DNA of 64,000 nt from Agromyces mediolanus (lineage in GTDB: Bacteria; Actinomycetota; Actinomycetes; Actinomycetales; Microbacteriaceae). Shown in pieces: positions 1 to 10,267 of the stretch. Numbering within the stretch: the stretch's first letter is position 1; every line of letters starts with the position of its first letter. Location: NCBI RefSeq assembly GCF_014648575.1, contig NZ_BMRJ01000001.1, forward strand, positions 572,087-636,086, in the 5' to 3' direction. A program made the translations under genes and the position numbers. The notes under the pieces were generated by a model that did no database searches, was not told the DNA's origin, and saw nothing but the letters and a program-made list of their open reading frames with translations.

Positions 1-43
1 GCCGAGGCATCCACCCGCCCGTCAGCGGCGCTGAGGCGGCCGC
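1..43. other. Left-edge sequence, no gene seen
   Basis: This short stretch lies downstream of livF, which is transcribed towards the window edge. It contains a weak inverted repeat (AGCGGC/GCCGCT) that could be part of a terminator, and one copy of the recurring AGGCATCC octamer. A substrate-binding protein gene for the liv transporter could lie further left, outside the window. Confidence 0.4.
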
Positions 44-817
44 TCAGTCGTCCTGACCGAGGGTGCCGAGGTAGAGCCCGATCACCTTGGGATCGTTCAG
101 CAGCTCGCGGCCGGTGCCCTCGTAGGCGTCGCGGCCCTGGTCGAGCACGTAGCCGCGGTCGCAGATCTGCAGGCAGCGCCGGGCGTTCTGCTCGACCATG
201 ATGGTCGTGACGCCCGCGCGGTTGATCTCCTTCACCCGCAGGAACGCCTCGTCCTGCTTCACGGGGGAGAGCCCGGCGCTCGGCTCGTCGAGGAGCAGCA
301 CGTGCGGCCCCATCATCAGGGCTCGGCTCATCGCGACCATCTGCCGTTCGCCGCCCGAGAGCGAGCCGGCCCGCTGGCCGAGCCGCTTGCCGATCTCGGG
401 GAAGATCGCGGTCACGAACTCGAGCCGCTCCTTCAGCCCCTTGGGCTTCTGGTAGAGGCCCATCTCCAGGTTCTCCTGGATCGTGAGCGAGGGGAACACG
501 TTGTTCGTCTGCGGCACGAAGCCGACGCCCTTGGCGACGAGCTTGTTCGCCTTCAGGTTCGTGATGTCCTCGCCGTTCAGCAGCACGGCGCCCTTGCGCA
601 CCTTCACGAGGCCGAAGATCGACTTCAGCAGCGTCGACTTGCCGGCGCCGTTCGGGCCGATGATGCCGATGAGCTCGCCCTGCCTCGCGACGAGCGAGCA
701 GCCGTTCAGGATGTTCACGCCGGGCAGGTAGCCCGCGGTGACCTCGGCGACCTCGACGACGGTGTCGCCGGGGGCCTCGGTCACGGCCGTGGCGCCGGCC
801 GGTTCACTGTTCGTCAT
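44..817 (-). CDS. livF: Branched-chain amino acid ABC transporter ATPase, LivF type
   Basis: This is one of the two cytoplasmic ATPases that power a HAAT-family importer for branched-chain amino acids or related amides. The 257-residue protein has a Walker A (GPNGAGKST) near residue 55, an LSGGERQMVAMSRAL signature and the LLLDEPSAGLSP Walker B typical of LivF. The product ends in GLYLG, also typical of LivF. It is the last gene of livH-livM-livG-livF and overlaps livG by 14 bases, so translation is probably coupled. The ATG at 817 was chosen because it begins inside the end of livG. The family is clear; the true substrate could be a branched-chain amino acid, an amide or urea. Confidence 0.9.
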   Translation of the reverse strand: MTNSEPAGATAVTEAPGDTVVEVAEVTAGYLPGVNILNGCSLVARQGELIGIIGPNGAGKSTLLKSIFGLVKVRKGAVLLNGEDITNLKANKLVAKGVGFVPQTNNVFPSLTIQENLEMGLYQKPKGLKERLEFVTAIFPEIGKRLGQRAGSLSGGERQMVAMSRALMMGPHVLLLDEPSAGLSPVKQDEAFLRVKEINRAGVTTIMVEQNARRCLQICDRGYVLDQGRDAYEGTGRELLNDPKVIGLYLGTLGQDD

Positions 818-1718
818 CGATGAGCTCCTTCACTGCCTCGACGTTCGACGTGTGCGCCGCGCCGAGGTCCGTGTCGTGGTGGGCGCCGAGGTAGGCGTCG
901 ATCACGGCCTGGTCCTGCATGACGGAGTGCGGGTCGCCCTCCGCCACGATGCGTCCCTCCGCCATCACCACGACCCAGTCGGCGATGTGCCGGACCATGT
1001 GCATGTCGTGCTCGACGAAGAGCACGGTCATCCCCTGCGTCTTCAGGTCGAGGATGTGGTCGAGGAGGGACTGGGTGAGCGCCGGGTTCACGCCGGCCAT
1101 CGGCTCGTCGAGCATGACGAGCGTCGGGTCGCTCATGAGGGCCCGCGCCATCTCGAGGAGCTTGCGCTGCCCGCCGGAGAGGCTCGCCGCGTAGTCGTGC
1201 TGCTTCGCGTCGAGCTTGAACCGGGTCAGCAGCTCGACGGCCTTCGCCTCGATCTGCTGCTCCTGCTTGCGCCAGAGGAACGGCAGCAACGAGCGGAACA
1301 GGTTCTCGCCCGTCTGGTCCTTGGCGCCCAGCTTCATGTTGTCGAGCACGCTCAGCAGGCCGAGCGACTTCGTCAGTTGGAAGGTGCGGATGAGCCCCAT
1401 GCGCGCGACCCGGTAGGCGGGCACGTGCGCGAGGGAGCGGCCGTCGAACTGCCACGTGCCCGAGTCGGGCTTGTCGAAGCCGGTCAGCAGGTTGAAGAAC
1501 GTCGTCTTGCCGGCGCCGTTCGGGCCGATGAGGGCCGTGATCGCGCCGCGCGGGATCTCGACGTGGGCGACGTCGACGGCCGTCAGGCCGCCGAAGGTGC
1601 GCGTCACGCCGTCGGCGACGAGGATCGGGTCGACCTTGCGGCAGCCGGGCTCGGCGTCGCCGAGGTGGAGGCCGGTCGACTTCACCGGCTTGGACGTGGG
1701 AGTGGTCTCACTTGACAA
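804..1718 (-). CDS. livG: Branched-chain amino acid ABC transporter ATPase, LivG type
   Basis: This is the second ATPase of the importer, 304 residues. After an approximately 30-residue N-terminal extension it shows ILVADGVTRTFGGLTAV, a Walker A (GPNGAGKTT), a LivG-like insert with NLLTGFDKPDSG, the signature LSGGQRKLLEMARAL and Walker B LVMLDEPMAGVNP. The C-terminus carries the usual extended VIDAYLG tail. The start is a TTG at 1718, preceded at suitable spacing by an AGGAGA ribosome binding site (complement of 1725-1730), and it overlaps the livM stop by 11 bases. The TTG start and overlap suggest translational coupling to livM. Confidence 0.88.
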   Translation of the reverse strand: MSSETTPTSKPVKSTGLHLGDAEPGCRKVDPILVADGVTRTFGGLTAVDVAHVEIPRGAITALIGPNGAGKTTFFNLLTGFDKPDSGTWQFDGRSLAHVPAYRVARMGLIRTFQLTKSLGLLSVLDNMKLGAKDQTGENLFRSLLPFLWRKQEQQIEAKAVELLTRFKLDAKQHDYAASLSGGQRKLLEMARALMSDPTLVMLDEPMAGVNPALTQSLLDHILDLKTQGMTVLFVEHDMHMVRHIADWVVVMAEGRIVAEGDPHSVMQDQAVIDAYLGAHHDTDLGAAHTSNVEAVKELIDDEQ

Positions 1719-2691
1719 AAGACATCTCCTTCTTGTTTCCGAGCAGCCCCTGCGGTCTGAAGATCACGAGGAGCATGATCGCGACGCCGACGAGGATGAA
1801 CCGGAGCTGTCCCGCCTGCACCTCGGAGATCGGGAACCAGCCGGCCTCGACCGCGCGGGCGATGAAGCCCGAGAAGAAGGACAGCAGCACCCAGAACACG
1901 ATCGATCCGAGCACGGGGCCGAGGATCGTCGCGGCTCCGCCGAGGAGCAGGATCGCCCAGATGAAGAAGGTGAGCGAGGTCGCGTAGGCGGAGGGGATCA
2001 CCGCGCGCGGCATGATGAAGATCATGCCCGCGAGGGTGCCGAAGACGCCGCCGATGATGAGGCTCTGCATCTTGTAGGAGTAGACGTTCTTGCCGAGGGC
2101 GCGCACGGCGTCCTCGTCCTCCCGGATGCCCTTGATGACGCGGCCCCAGGGGCTGCGCATGAGGAGCCAGGTGAAGAGCACCGCGAGGATCACGACGCTC
2201 CAGCCGACGATGATGTTCCACCAGTCGTTCGCGCTGAACATCCAGGGGCCGAAGCCGGCCTTGCCCTCGAAGCTCAGCGGGTTCAGCGCCCGGAATCCGC
2301 CCTTGTACTCGCTGAGGCCGTTCGCCGAGCCCGTCACCGCGACGAAGGTGTTCGTCGTGAACAGGAGGCGCACGATCTCGGCCGCCGCGATCGTGACGAT
2401 CGCGAGGTAGTCGGCCCGCAGCCGCAGGGTCGGGATGCCGAGGATGAGGGCGAACACGATGGACGCCCCGATGCCGACGAGCACGGCGCCCCACACCGGG
2501 AACCCGAAGGTGAGCACCGAGATGGCGTAGCCGTAGGCGCCGATGGCCATGAAGCCCGCCTGGCCGAAGTTCAGCAGGCCGGTGTAGCCGAAGTGCACCG
2601 CGAGGCCGAGCGCCGCGAGGGCGTAGGCGGCCGTGGTCGGGCTGATGAGCTCGACCGCCGCGTTCGAGAAGATGCTTCCCCAATCGATCAT
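1708..2691 (-). CDS. livM: Branched-chain amino acid ABC transporter permease, LivM type
   Basis: This 327-residue integral membrane protein is one half of the permease heterodimer. It has about eight to ten hydrophobic segments and the family region near GYTGLLNFGQAGFMAIGAYG, followed by LRLRADYLAIVTIAAAEI, both characteristic of LivM. The ATG at 2691 is preceded by AGGAGG that overlaps the livH stop codon, so the two permeases are probably translated together. It fits between livH and livG in the usual gene order. Confidence 0.9.
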   Translation of the reverse strand: MIDWGSIFSNAAVELISPTTAAYALAALGLAVHFGYTGLLNFGQAGFMAIGAYGYAISVLTFGFPVWGAVLVGIGASIVFALILGIPTLRLRADYLAIVTIAAAEIVRLLFTTNTFVAVTGSANGLSEYKGGFRALNPLSFEGKAGFGPWMFSANDWWNIIVGWSVVILAVLFTWLLMRSPWGRVIKGIREDEDAVRALGKNVYSYKMQSLIIGGVFGTLAGMIFIMPRAVIPSAYATSLTFFIWAILLLGGAATILGPVLGSIVFWVLLSFFSGFIARAVEAGWFPISEVQAGQLRFILVGVAIMLLVIFRPQGLLGNKKEMSFVK

Positions 2692-2701
2692 CGTCGGCCT
2701 C

Positions 2702-4024
2702 CTACCCGATCCGCTCTCGTCGGCCGAGGATGCCCTGCGGCCGGAAGAGGAGCACCAGAATCAGCACGACGAGCGCGCTGACGAACTTCATGTCGGAGGG
2801 CAGCCAGAGCGTCGAGAGCTCGACGAAGATGCCCACGATGAGCGAACCGATCAGGGCGCCGAACGCCGTGCCGAGACCGCCCAGGGTGACCGCTGCGAAG
2901 ACCAGCAGCAGGATCTGGAAGCCCATGTCCCAGCTGACGCCGGGGCGGTAGTACGCCCAGAGGATGCCGCTCAGACCGGCGAGGCCGGCGCCGAGCACCC
3001 AGACGATCCGGATCACCCGGTCGACGTCGATGCCGCTCGTGGCGGCGAGGCTCGCGTTGTCGGCGACCGCGCGGGTCGCCTTGCCGATCCGCGTGCGCAT
3101 CAGCAGGAACGCGACGCCGAGGAGCACCACGACGCTGACGCCCATGCTGACGAGGTCGATCCACGAGAGCGAGATCGGCCCGAGCTGCAGGTCGGCGGGG
3201 GAGGCGCCGGGCAGCTGCCTGGTCGCGCCGCCGTAGAAGAACTGGTATGTGTACCGCATCGCGAGCGAGAGGCCGATGCTCACGATCATCAGCTGGATGA
3301 CTCCGACCCCTCGTCTTCGGAGGGGTTTCCAGATCACCCCGTCGAGGGACCAGCCCAGGCCGAGGCTCAGCAGCAGCGCGATGATGATCGCGATCCAGAC
3401 GGGGAAGCCGAGGTCGCTGGAGAAGGTCAGCAGCATGAGCGCGCCGAAGGTGATCATCTCGGAGTGCGCGAAGTTGCTGAGGCCCGTCGTGCCGTAGATC
3501 AGCGAGAGCCCGATCGCCGCGAGGGCGAGCAGCAGGCCGAAGTTCACGCCGTTCGCCAGCCGGTTCAGCAACTGGTCGAAGAACGAGACGGTCTGCCTGG
3601 TGCCCTCGCCGAGGAAGAAGTTCACCGACTTCGTGTTGGTGAGCCCGAACTCCGCGGTGCGCGGGTTCTCCTCGTCCTCCGCGACGATGACGCCCTTCGG
3701 CAGGGTGTCCTCGTCGAGGGTCACTTTGTAGCTGGCCTTCTCGGGCACGCCGATGCGCCATTTGCCGTCGGCATCCGTCTCGGCGCTGGCTTTGAAGCCA
3801 CCGCCCTCGACCGTGATCTCGACACCTTCAAGCGGTTCGTCCTCGTACTGCACATTCCCGAGGAAGAAGTACTCGTACTCTTCGGAGTCTGTGCCCGTAC
3901 TCCCAGCCTCCGCCATCGCAGGGGACGCTGCGATGCCGGACAGAGTGAGTGCGGACAGTAGGACTGCGAGGAGTACGAGCCATCTCCCTGGGGAATGCCG
4001 TCGGACTGTTCGCGTGGATTCCAC
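2702..4024 (-). CDS. livH: LivH-type permease with an exported N-terminal beta domain
   Basis: The protein has 440 residues, about 140 more than a usual LivH of about 290-310. It opens with a typical signal sequence (basic RRHSPGR, hydrophobic LLAVLLSALTLSG, then SPAMA-EA). An acidic extracytoplasmic part follows, with GNVQYEDEPLEGVEITVEGG and TDADGKWRIGVP, which reads like a carboxypeptidase-regulatory or CNA-B-like beta sandwich. The LivH membrane core begins near FFDQLLNRLANGVNFGLLLALAAIGLSLIYG. The GTG at 4024 was preferred to upstream starts because GGAGGT lies three bases before it and the signal peptide begins right there. It is first in the liv operon. The extra domain could gather or gate substrate outside the membrane; that is inference. 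Confidence 0.85.
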   Translation of the reverse strand: MESTRTVRRHSPGRWLVLLAVLLSALTLSGIAASPAMAEAGSTGTDSEEYEYFFLGNVQYEDEPLEGVEITVEGGGFKASAETDADGKWRIGVPEKASYKVTLDEDTLPKGVIVAEDEENPRTAEFGLTNTKSVNFFLGEGTRQTVSFFDQLLNRLANGVNFGLLLALAAIGLSLIYGTTGLSNFAHSEMITFGALMLLTFSSDLGFPVWIAIIIALLLSLGLGWSLDGVIWKPLRRRGVGVIQLMIVSIGLSLAMRYTYQFFYGGATRQLPGASPADLQLGPISLSWIDLVSMGVSVVVLLGVAFLLMRTRIGKATRAVADNASLAATSGIDVDRVIRIVWVLGAGLAGLSGILWAYYRPGVSWDMGFQILLLVFAAVTLGGLGTAFGALIGSLIVGIFVELSTLWLPSDMKFVSALVVLILVLLFRPQGILGRRERIG

Positions 4025-5834
<1,810 letters not shown>

Positions 5835-5847
5835 GGGTCGGCGCGGC

Positions 5848-5917
5848 GCGGCGAAGCCGCGACGCGCTTCCCTCAGCAGGCGGCAGCAGGAGCGCTCGCG
5901 GCGCGCCAGCGCCGCGA
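5848..5917. terminator. GC-rich hairpins between guaB and the C-S lyase gene
   Basis: Two strong hairpins lie in the gap between convergent genes: CGCGGC-GAA-GCCGCG at 5848-5862, and TCGCGGCGC-GCCA-GCGCCGCGA at 5896-5917. Neither has a clear T-run. They are candidate terminators for guaB from the left and the C-S lyase gene from the right. Confidence 0.45.
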
Positions 5918-5985
5918 AGCGTGCCACGGCAGATCGCCGACGCGAGCTGCACGGGCCCGTCCCGTCCCGTCCCGCCCGCCCGGCC

Positions 5986-7137
5986 CTACCGCGCGTCGGC
6001 CAGCCGGGTGATCGCCTCGGCGAGCACCTCGGGCGTGCACGCGAAGTTCAGCCGCACGTGCCCGCGGCCGGCCGTCGCGCCGAACTGCGGCCCGACGCCG
6101 AGGGCGACCTTGGCGTGCTCGAGCGCGTACGCGGCGGGGTCGTCGCCCCAGCCGAGCGCGCTGAAGTCGAGCCAGGCGAGGTAGCTCGCCTGCGGCATCC
6201 GGTAGCGCACTCCCGGCAGCTCGTCGGCGAGGAGCTCGGCGAGCAGCCGCCGGTTGTCGTCGAGGCTCGCGAGCACGCCGTCGAGCCAGAAGCCGCCCTC
6301 GCGGAACGCGGCGATGCTCGCGATGGAGCCGAACTGGCTCATCCGCCACTCGACCTCGTACGGCATGCCCCGGCGCACGGCGTCGCCGCGCTCGGAGGCC
6401 GTCACGATCATCGCCGCCTTGAGCCCGGCGAGGTTGAACGCCTTCGTGCCCGCCGTCACGGTGACGCCGAACTCGCGGGCAGCGTCGGAGACGTTGAGGA
6501 AGGGCGTGTAGACCGAGTCCGGCTGCGAGAGCGGGCCGTGCACCTCGTCGGACACGATCGTGGCGCCGTGCCGGGCGGCGATCTCCGCGAGGGCGGCGAG
6601 CTCGTCGCGGCTCGGCACGAGGCCGATCGGGTTGTGCGGGTTGCAGAGCAGCATCGCCTTCGCCCCGGCGGCGAAGGCGCGGTCGATGCCGTCGAGGTCG
6701 AGCGCCCAGCCGGCGTCGATGCCGCCCGTCATGGGCACCTCGACGACCGCGGCCGACGCCTCCGTCACGATGTCGAAGAACGGCGGGTAGATCGGCGGGG
6801 TCACGACGACGCGGTCGCCGGGGCTCGTGACCCGGCGGAGCACCTCGACGAGCCCCATGGCGACGTCGCCCGTGCTCGTCACGCGGGCCGGGTCGACCTC
6901 CCAGCCGAAGCGCTCGAGGGCGAAGGGCGCGAAGGCCTCGGCGATGGGGCCGCTGCCGGCGGCGTAGCCGGTGTCCGAACGGTCGACCGCCGCGTGCAGC
7001 GCCGCCGCGACCGGCTCGGGGAGCGGGTAGTCCATCTCGGCGACCGGCAGCGGCAGGACATCGGCGGGGTAGAGCCGCCACTTGGCGCTCGTGCGGGTGC
7101 GGAGGACGTCGAGGGGCTGAGCGGCGATCCGATGCAT
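5986..7137 (-). CDS. MalY/PatB-type PLP-dependent C-S lyase (cystathionine beta-lyase-like aminotransferase)
   Basis: This is a fold-type I PLP enzyme of 383 residues. Members of this subgroup cleave C-S bonds of cystathionine or cysteine conjugates, giving homocysteine or a thiol, pyruvate and ammonia. Visible landmarks are PVAEMDYPLP near residue 31, TPPIYPPFF at 113, NPHNPIG at 166, SDEVHGPL at 196 and the PLP lysine in TAGTKAFNLAG (K232). The MDYPLP and PPIYPPF motifs favour MalY/PatB over a general aminotransferase. The ATG at 7137 is preceded by CAAGCT exactly six bases upstream, resembling the leaderless pattern seen elsewhere here. Substrate is not determined by the sequence. Confidence 0.85.
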   Translation of the reverse strand: MHRIAAQPLDVLRTRTSAKWRLYPADVLPLPVAEMDYPLPEPVAAALHAAVDRSDTGYAAGSGPIAEAFAPFALERFGWEVDPARVTSTGDVAMGLVEVLRRVTSPGDRVVVTPPIYPPFFDIVTEASAAVVEVPMTGGIDAGWALDLDGIDRAFAAGAKAMLLCNPHNPIGLVPSRDELAALAEIAARHGATIVSDEVHGPLSQPDSVYTPFLNVSDAAREFGVTVTAGTKAFNLAGLKAAMIVTASERGDAVRRGMPYEVEWRMSQFGSIASIAAFREGGFWLDGVLASLDDNRRLLAELLADELPGVRYRMPQASYLAWLDFSALGWGDDPAAYALEHAKVALGVGPQFGATAGRGHVRLNFACTPEVLAEAITRLADAR

Positions 7138-7191
7138 GGCTCCAGCTTGCCGCAGACGGCCGGGCTCGGCATCCCTCCGCCGCGGTCGCGT

Positions 7192-7220
7192 TTGCCGATC
7201 GAGTCGTCGCTCGCTAGTCT
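7192..7220 (+). promoter_or_regulatory. Candidate promoter of the ABC-F gene
   Basis: TTGCCG (7192-7197) and TAGTCT (7215-7220) are separated by 17 bases, a good sigma-70 arrangement. It would give a 5' untranslated region of roughly 65 bases before the ATG at 7291. Confidence 0.55.
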
Positions 7221-7290
7221 GATCGGCTGCCCACGAGGCGGCGCGGCCCCGGAGCGTCCGGCGCGGCCGCATGCGAACGGATGTCTCGAC

Positions 7291-8991
7291 ATGGGATTCA
7301 TCGACGTCAACGGCGTCTCCTACTCGCTGCCCGACGGGCGGCCGCTCCTCGCCGACCTCGCCTTCCGCGTCACGGAGGGCCGCACGACGGCGCTCATCGG
7401 CGCGAACGGCGCGGGCAAGTCCACACTGCTGCGGATCGTCCGCGGCGAGCTCGCCGCCGACGAAGGCAGTGTGCGGGTCGAGGGCGGCCTCGGGGTCATG
7501 GACCAGTTCATCGGCACGGGCCGCACCGCCGAGGGAGCCGCCGAGACCGTCGCGGGGCTCCTCGTCTCGGTCGCGCCCGAGCGGATCCGCGTGGCCGCGC
7601 TCGAGCTCGAGGCCGCCGAGAACGCGCTGATCGAGCACGAGGACACCGCCGCGCAGATGCGCTACGCCGCCGCGCTCGCCGAGTACGCCGAGGCCGGCGG
7701 CTACGAGCAGGAGGTCGTCTGGGACCACTGCACCGATGCCGCGCTCGGGGTGCCCTTCGAGCGCGCCCGCTGGCGGGAGCTCGCGACGCTGTCCGGCGGC
7801 GAGCAGAAGCGGCTCGCGCTCGAGGCGCTGCTGCGCGGGCCCGAGCAGGTGCTGCTGCTCGACGAGCCGGACAACTCGCTCGACGTCCCCGGCAAGCGCT
7901 GGCTCGAGGACCGGCTGCGGGAGACGTCGAAGACCGTCTTCCTCGTCTCGCACGATCGCGAGCTGCTGGCCAGGGCCGCCGACCGCATCGTGACGATCGA
8001 GCTCGGCGGCGGAGGGAACACCGCCTGGGTGCACGGCGGCGGCTTCGAGGGGTACCACGAGGCCCGCGAGGCGCGCTTCGCCCGGCTCGACGAGCTGCGT
8101 CGGCGCTGGGACGAGCAGCACGCGGCGCTGAAGCAGCTCGTGGCGACGCTCAAGGTGAAGGCGACGTACAACGACGGCATGGCCTCCCGGTACCAGGCGG
8201 CGGTCACCCGACTCCGCAAGTTCGAGGAGGCCGGGCCGCCGGAGGAGCGCCCGCCCGCCCGCGAGGTGGACATGCGCCTGCGCGGGGCGCGCACCGGCAA
8301 GCGCGCGCTCGTGTGCGAGGGGCTCGAGCTCACGGGCCTGATGCGGCCGTTCGAGCTCGAGGTCTGGTATGGCGACCGGGTCGCCGTGCTCGGCTCGAAC
8401 GGCTCGGGCAAGTCGCACTTCCTGCGCCTGCTCGCGGGCGGCGGCAGCGACCCCGACCCGATGCAGGGCCACCGGACGGAGGCGACGGCGGGGCTCGCCC
8501 GGGTGCCGCACTCGGGTCGTGCCGTGCTCGGCGCCCGGGTCGTGCCCGGCTGGTTCGCGCAGAACCACGAGCACCCCGAGTTCACCGGGCGGACGCTGCT
8601 GGAGATCCTGTTCCGCGGCGACGCCGAGCGGCCGGGCCTGCCGCGCGAGCAGGCGAGCTCGGCGCTCGACCGCTACGGCCTCGCCCGGGAGGCGCAGCAG
8701 CGCTTCGAGCACCTGTCCGGCGGGCAGCAGGCCCGCCTGCAGATCCTCCTGCTCGAGCTCTCGGGTGCGACCATGCTGCTGCTCGACGAGCCGACGGACA
8801 ACCTCGACCTCGTCTCGGCCGAGGCGCTCGAGGACGCGCTGTCGCGCTTCGACGGCACGGTGCTCGCCGTGACCCACGACCGCTGGTTCGCGCGCGGCTT
8901 CGACCGCTTCCTCGTGTTCCGCGAGGACGGCGAGGTCGTCGAGGCGGATGCCCCGGTCTGGGACGAGCGCCGCGTGGCGCGCGCCCGATGA
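7291..8991 (+). CDS. ABC-F family ATPase
   Basis: The 566-residue soluble protein has two ABC domains and no membrane segment, the ABC-F plan. These proteins act on the ribosome as translation factors or as antibiotic-protection proteins. Domain 1 has Walker A GANGAGKST (near residue 37), LSGGEQKRL (near 167) and LLLLDEPDNSLD. Domain 2 has GSNGSGKSH (near 367), LSGGQQARL (near 475) and MLLLDEPTDNLD. The second Walker A ends in KSH rather than KST/S, and the first Walker B has DEPDNSLD instead of the usual DEPTNHLD. The start at 7291 opens directly into the first ABC domain. A housekeeping role is as likely as drug resistance. Confidence 0.88.
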   Translation: MGFIDVNGVSYSLPDGRPLLADLAFRVTEGRTTALIGANGAGKSTLLRIVRGELAADEGSVRVEGGLGVMDQFIGTGRTAEGAAETVAGLLVSVAPERIRVAALELEAAENALIEHEDTAAQMRYAAALAEYAEAGGYEQEVVWDHCTDAALGVPFERARWRELATLSGGEQKRLALEALLRGPEQVLLLDEPDNSLDVPGKRWLEDRLRETSKTVFLVSHDRELLARAADRIVTIELGGGGNTAWVHGGGFEGYHEAREARFARLDELRRRWDEQHAALKQLVATLKVKATYNDGMASRYQAAVTRLRKFEEAGPPEERPPAREVDMRLRGARTGKRALVCEGLELTGLMRPFELEVWYGDRVAVLGSNGSGKSHFLRLLAGGGSDPDPMQGHRTEATAGLARVPHSGRAVLGARVVPGWFAQNHEHPEFTGRTLLEILFRGDAERPGLPREQASSALDRYGLAREAQQRFEHLSGGQQARLQILLLELSGATMLLLDEPTDNLDLVSAEALEDALSRFDGTVLAVTHDRWFARGFDRFLVFREDGEVVEADAPVWDERRVARAR

Positions 8992-9001
8992 GGCGCCCGG
9001 G

Positions 9002-9007
9002 TAGGCT
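9002..9007 (+). promoter_or_regulatory. -10 hexamer of guaB3, leaderless arrangement
   Basis: TAGGCT is followed after six bases by the GTG start at 9014, with no Shine-Dalgarno sequence between. This is the layout of leaderless transcription known from actinobacteria. Confidence 0.6.
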
Positions 9008-9013
9008 GGGACG

Positions 9014-10138
9014 GTGAGCCAGGAGATCGAGATCGGCCGTTCCAAGCGGGGCCGCCGTGTCTACGCGTTCGACGACATCGCCATCGTGCCGAGCCGGCGC
9101 ACGCGCGACCCGGAGGACGTCTCCGTCGCCTGGTCGATCGACGCGTACCAGTTCGAGCTGCCGTTCCTCGCGGCGCCGATGGACTCCGTGGTCTCGCCGA
9201 AGACGGCGATCATGATGGGCCAGCTCGGCGGCCTCGGCGTGCTCGACCTCGAGGGCCTGTGGACCCGCTACGAGAACCCCGAGCCGGTGCTCGCCGAGAT
9301 CCGCAGCCTCCCGGCCGACAAGGCCACGGCGCGCATGCAGGAGCTGTACGCCGCGCCGATCCAGCCGGGCCTCGTGCGCGAGCGGCTCGCCGAGATCCGC
9401 GCCGCGGGCGTCACCGTCGCCGGCGCGCTCTCGCCGCAGCGCACGGCCGAGCTGCACTCGACCGTCGTCGAGGCCGGCGTCGACCTGTTCGTCATCCGCG
9501 GCACGACCGTCTCGGCCGAGCACGTCTCGAAGAACGTCGAGCCGCTGAACCTGAAGAAGTTCATCTACGAGCTCGATGTGCCCGTCATCGTCGGCGGCGC
9601 GGCCACGTACACCGCGGCCCTGCACCTCATGCGCACGGGCGCGGCGGGCGTGCTCGTGGGCTTCGGCGGCGGTGCCGCCTCCACGACGCGCGCCTCGCTC
9701 GGCATCCACGCGCCCATGGCGACCGCGGTGGCGGATGTCGCGGGCGCGCGCCGCGACTACCTCGACGAGTCGGGCGGCCGGTACGTGCACGTCATCGCCG
9801 ACGGCGGCGTCGGGGCCTCCGGCGACATCGTGAAGGCGATCGCCTGCGGCGCCGACGCGGTCATGCTGGGCGCAGCCCTTGCGCGGGCGACCGATGCGCC
9901 GGGCGGCGGTTGGCACTGGGGCGCCGAGGCGCACCACCCGAAGCTGCCCCGCGGCAAGCGCGTGCAGGTCGGCCAGGTGGCTCCGCTCGAGGAGATCCTC
10001 TACGGCCCGGCGCCGAACGCCGAGGGCACCGCCAACCTCGTGGGCTCGCTGCGCAAGTCGATGGCGACGACCGGCTACTCCGACCTGAAGGAGTTCCAGC
10101 GGGTCGAGATCGTCGTCGCCCCCTACCAGGGCGCCTGA
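9014..10138 (+). CDS. guaB3: GuaB3 family IMP dehydrogenase-related protein
   Basis: This 374-residue TIM-barrel protein belongs to the actinobacterial GuaB3 group, related to IMP/GMP dehydrogenases but lacking CBS domains. It begins EIEIGRSKRGRRVYAFDDIAIVPSRRTRDPEDV, carries AAPMDSVVSP, and ends with GSLRKSMATTGYSDLKEFQ. The canonical IMPDH cysteine loop (GSICTTR) is not present; the equivalent region reads GFGGGAASTTRAS, so standard IMP oxidation cannot be assumed. The GTG start is fixed by the leaderless -10 six bases upstream and by the conserved N-terminus. Its place between guaB and guaA is the common actinobacterial neighbourhood. Confidence 0.92.
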   Translation: MSQEIEIGRSKRGRRVYAFDDIAIVPSRRTRDPEDVSVAWSIDAYQFELPFLAAPMDSVVSPKTAIMMGQLGGLGVLDLEGLWTRYENPEPVLAEIRSLPADKATARMQELYAAPIQPGLVRERLAEIRAAGVTVAGALSPQRTAELHSTVVEAGVDLFVIRGTTVSAEHVSKNVEPLNLKKFIYELDVPVIVGGAATYTAALHLMRTGAAGVLVGFGGGAASTTRASLGIHAPMATAVADVAGARRDYLDESGGRYVHVIADGGVGASGDIVKAIACGADAVMLGAALARATDAPGGGWHWGAEAHHPKLPRGKRVQVGQVAPLEEILYGPAPNAEGTANLVGSLRKSMATTGYSDLKEFQRVEIVVAPYQGA

Positions 10139-10225
10139 GCCCGGCCGGAGCCCGCCGACCGTACCGCGTTCCGGGCTCGCCGAACCGAGTCGTGATCGCC
10201 GGACCTCCCGCCCGAGTTGTCGGGT

Positions 10226-10231
10226 AGCGTG
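10226..10231 (+). promoter_or_regulatory. Candidate -10 element of the GlpD-like gene
   Basis: TAGCGT lies 36 bases before the ATG at 10268, and GGGGAGG stands just before that ATG. This would be a conventional leadered transcript. No good -35 was seen. Confidence 0.4.
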
Positions 10232-10267
10232 GAAGCAGCGCGGTATACGACGTCTGGGGAGGCGACG

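Noticed and set aside
5986-9045. Open frame of 1019 codons on the minus strand across the ABC-F gene
   Set aside because: Only its last 383 codons, from ATG 7137, look like a protein (C-S lyase). The rest is an arginine/glutamate/leucine-rich antisense shadow of the ABC-F gene.
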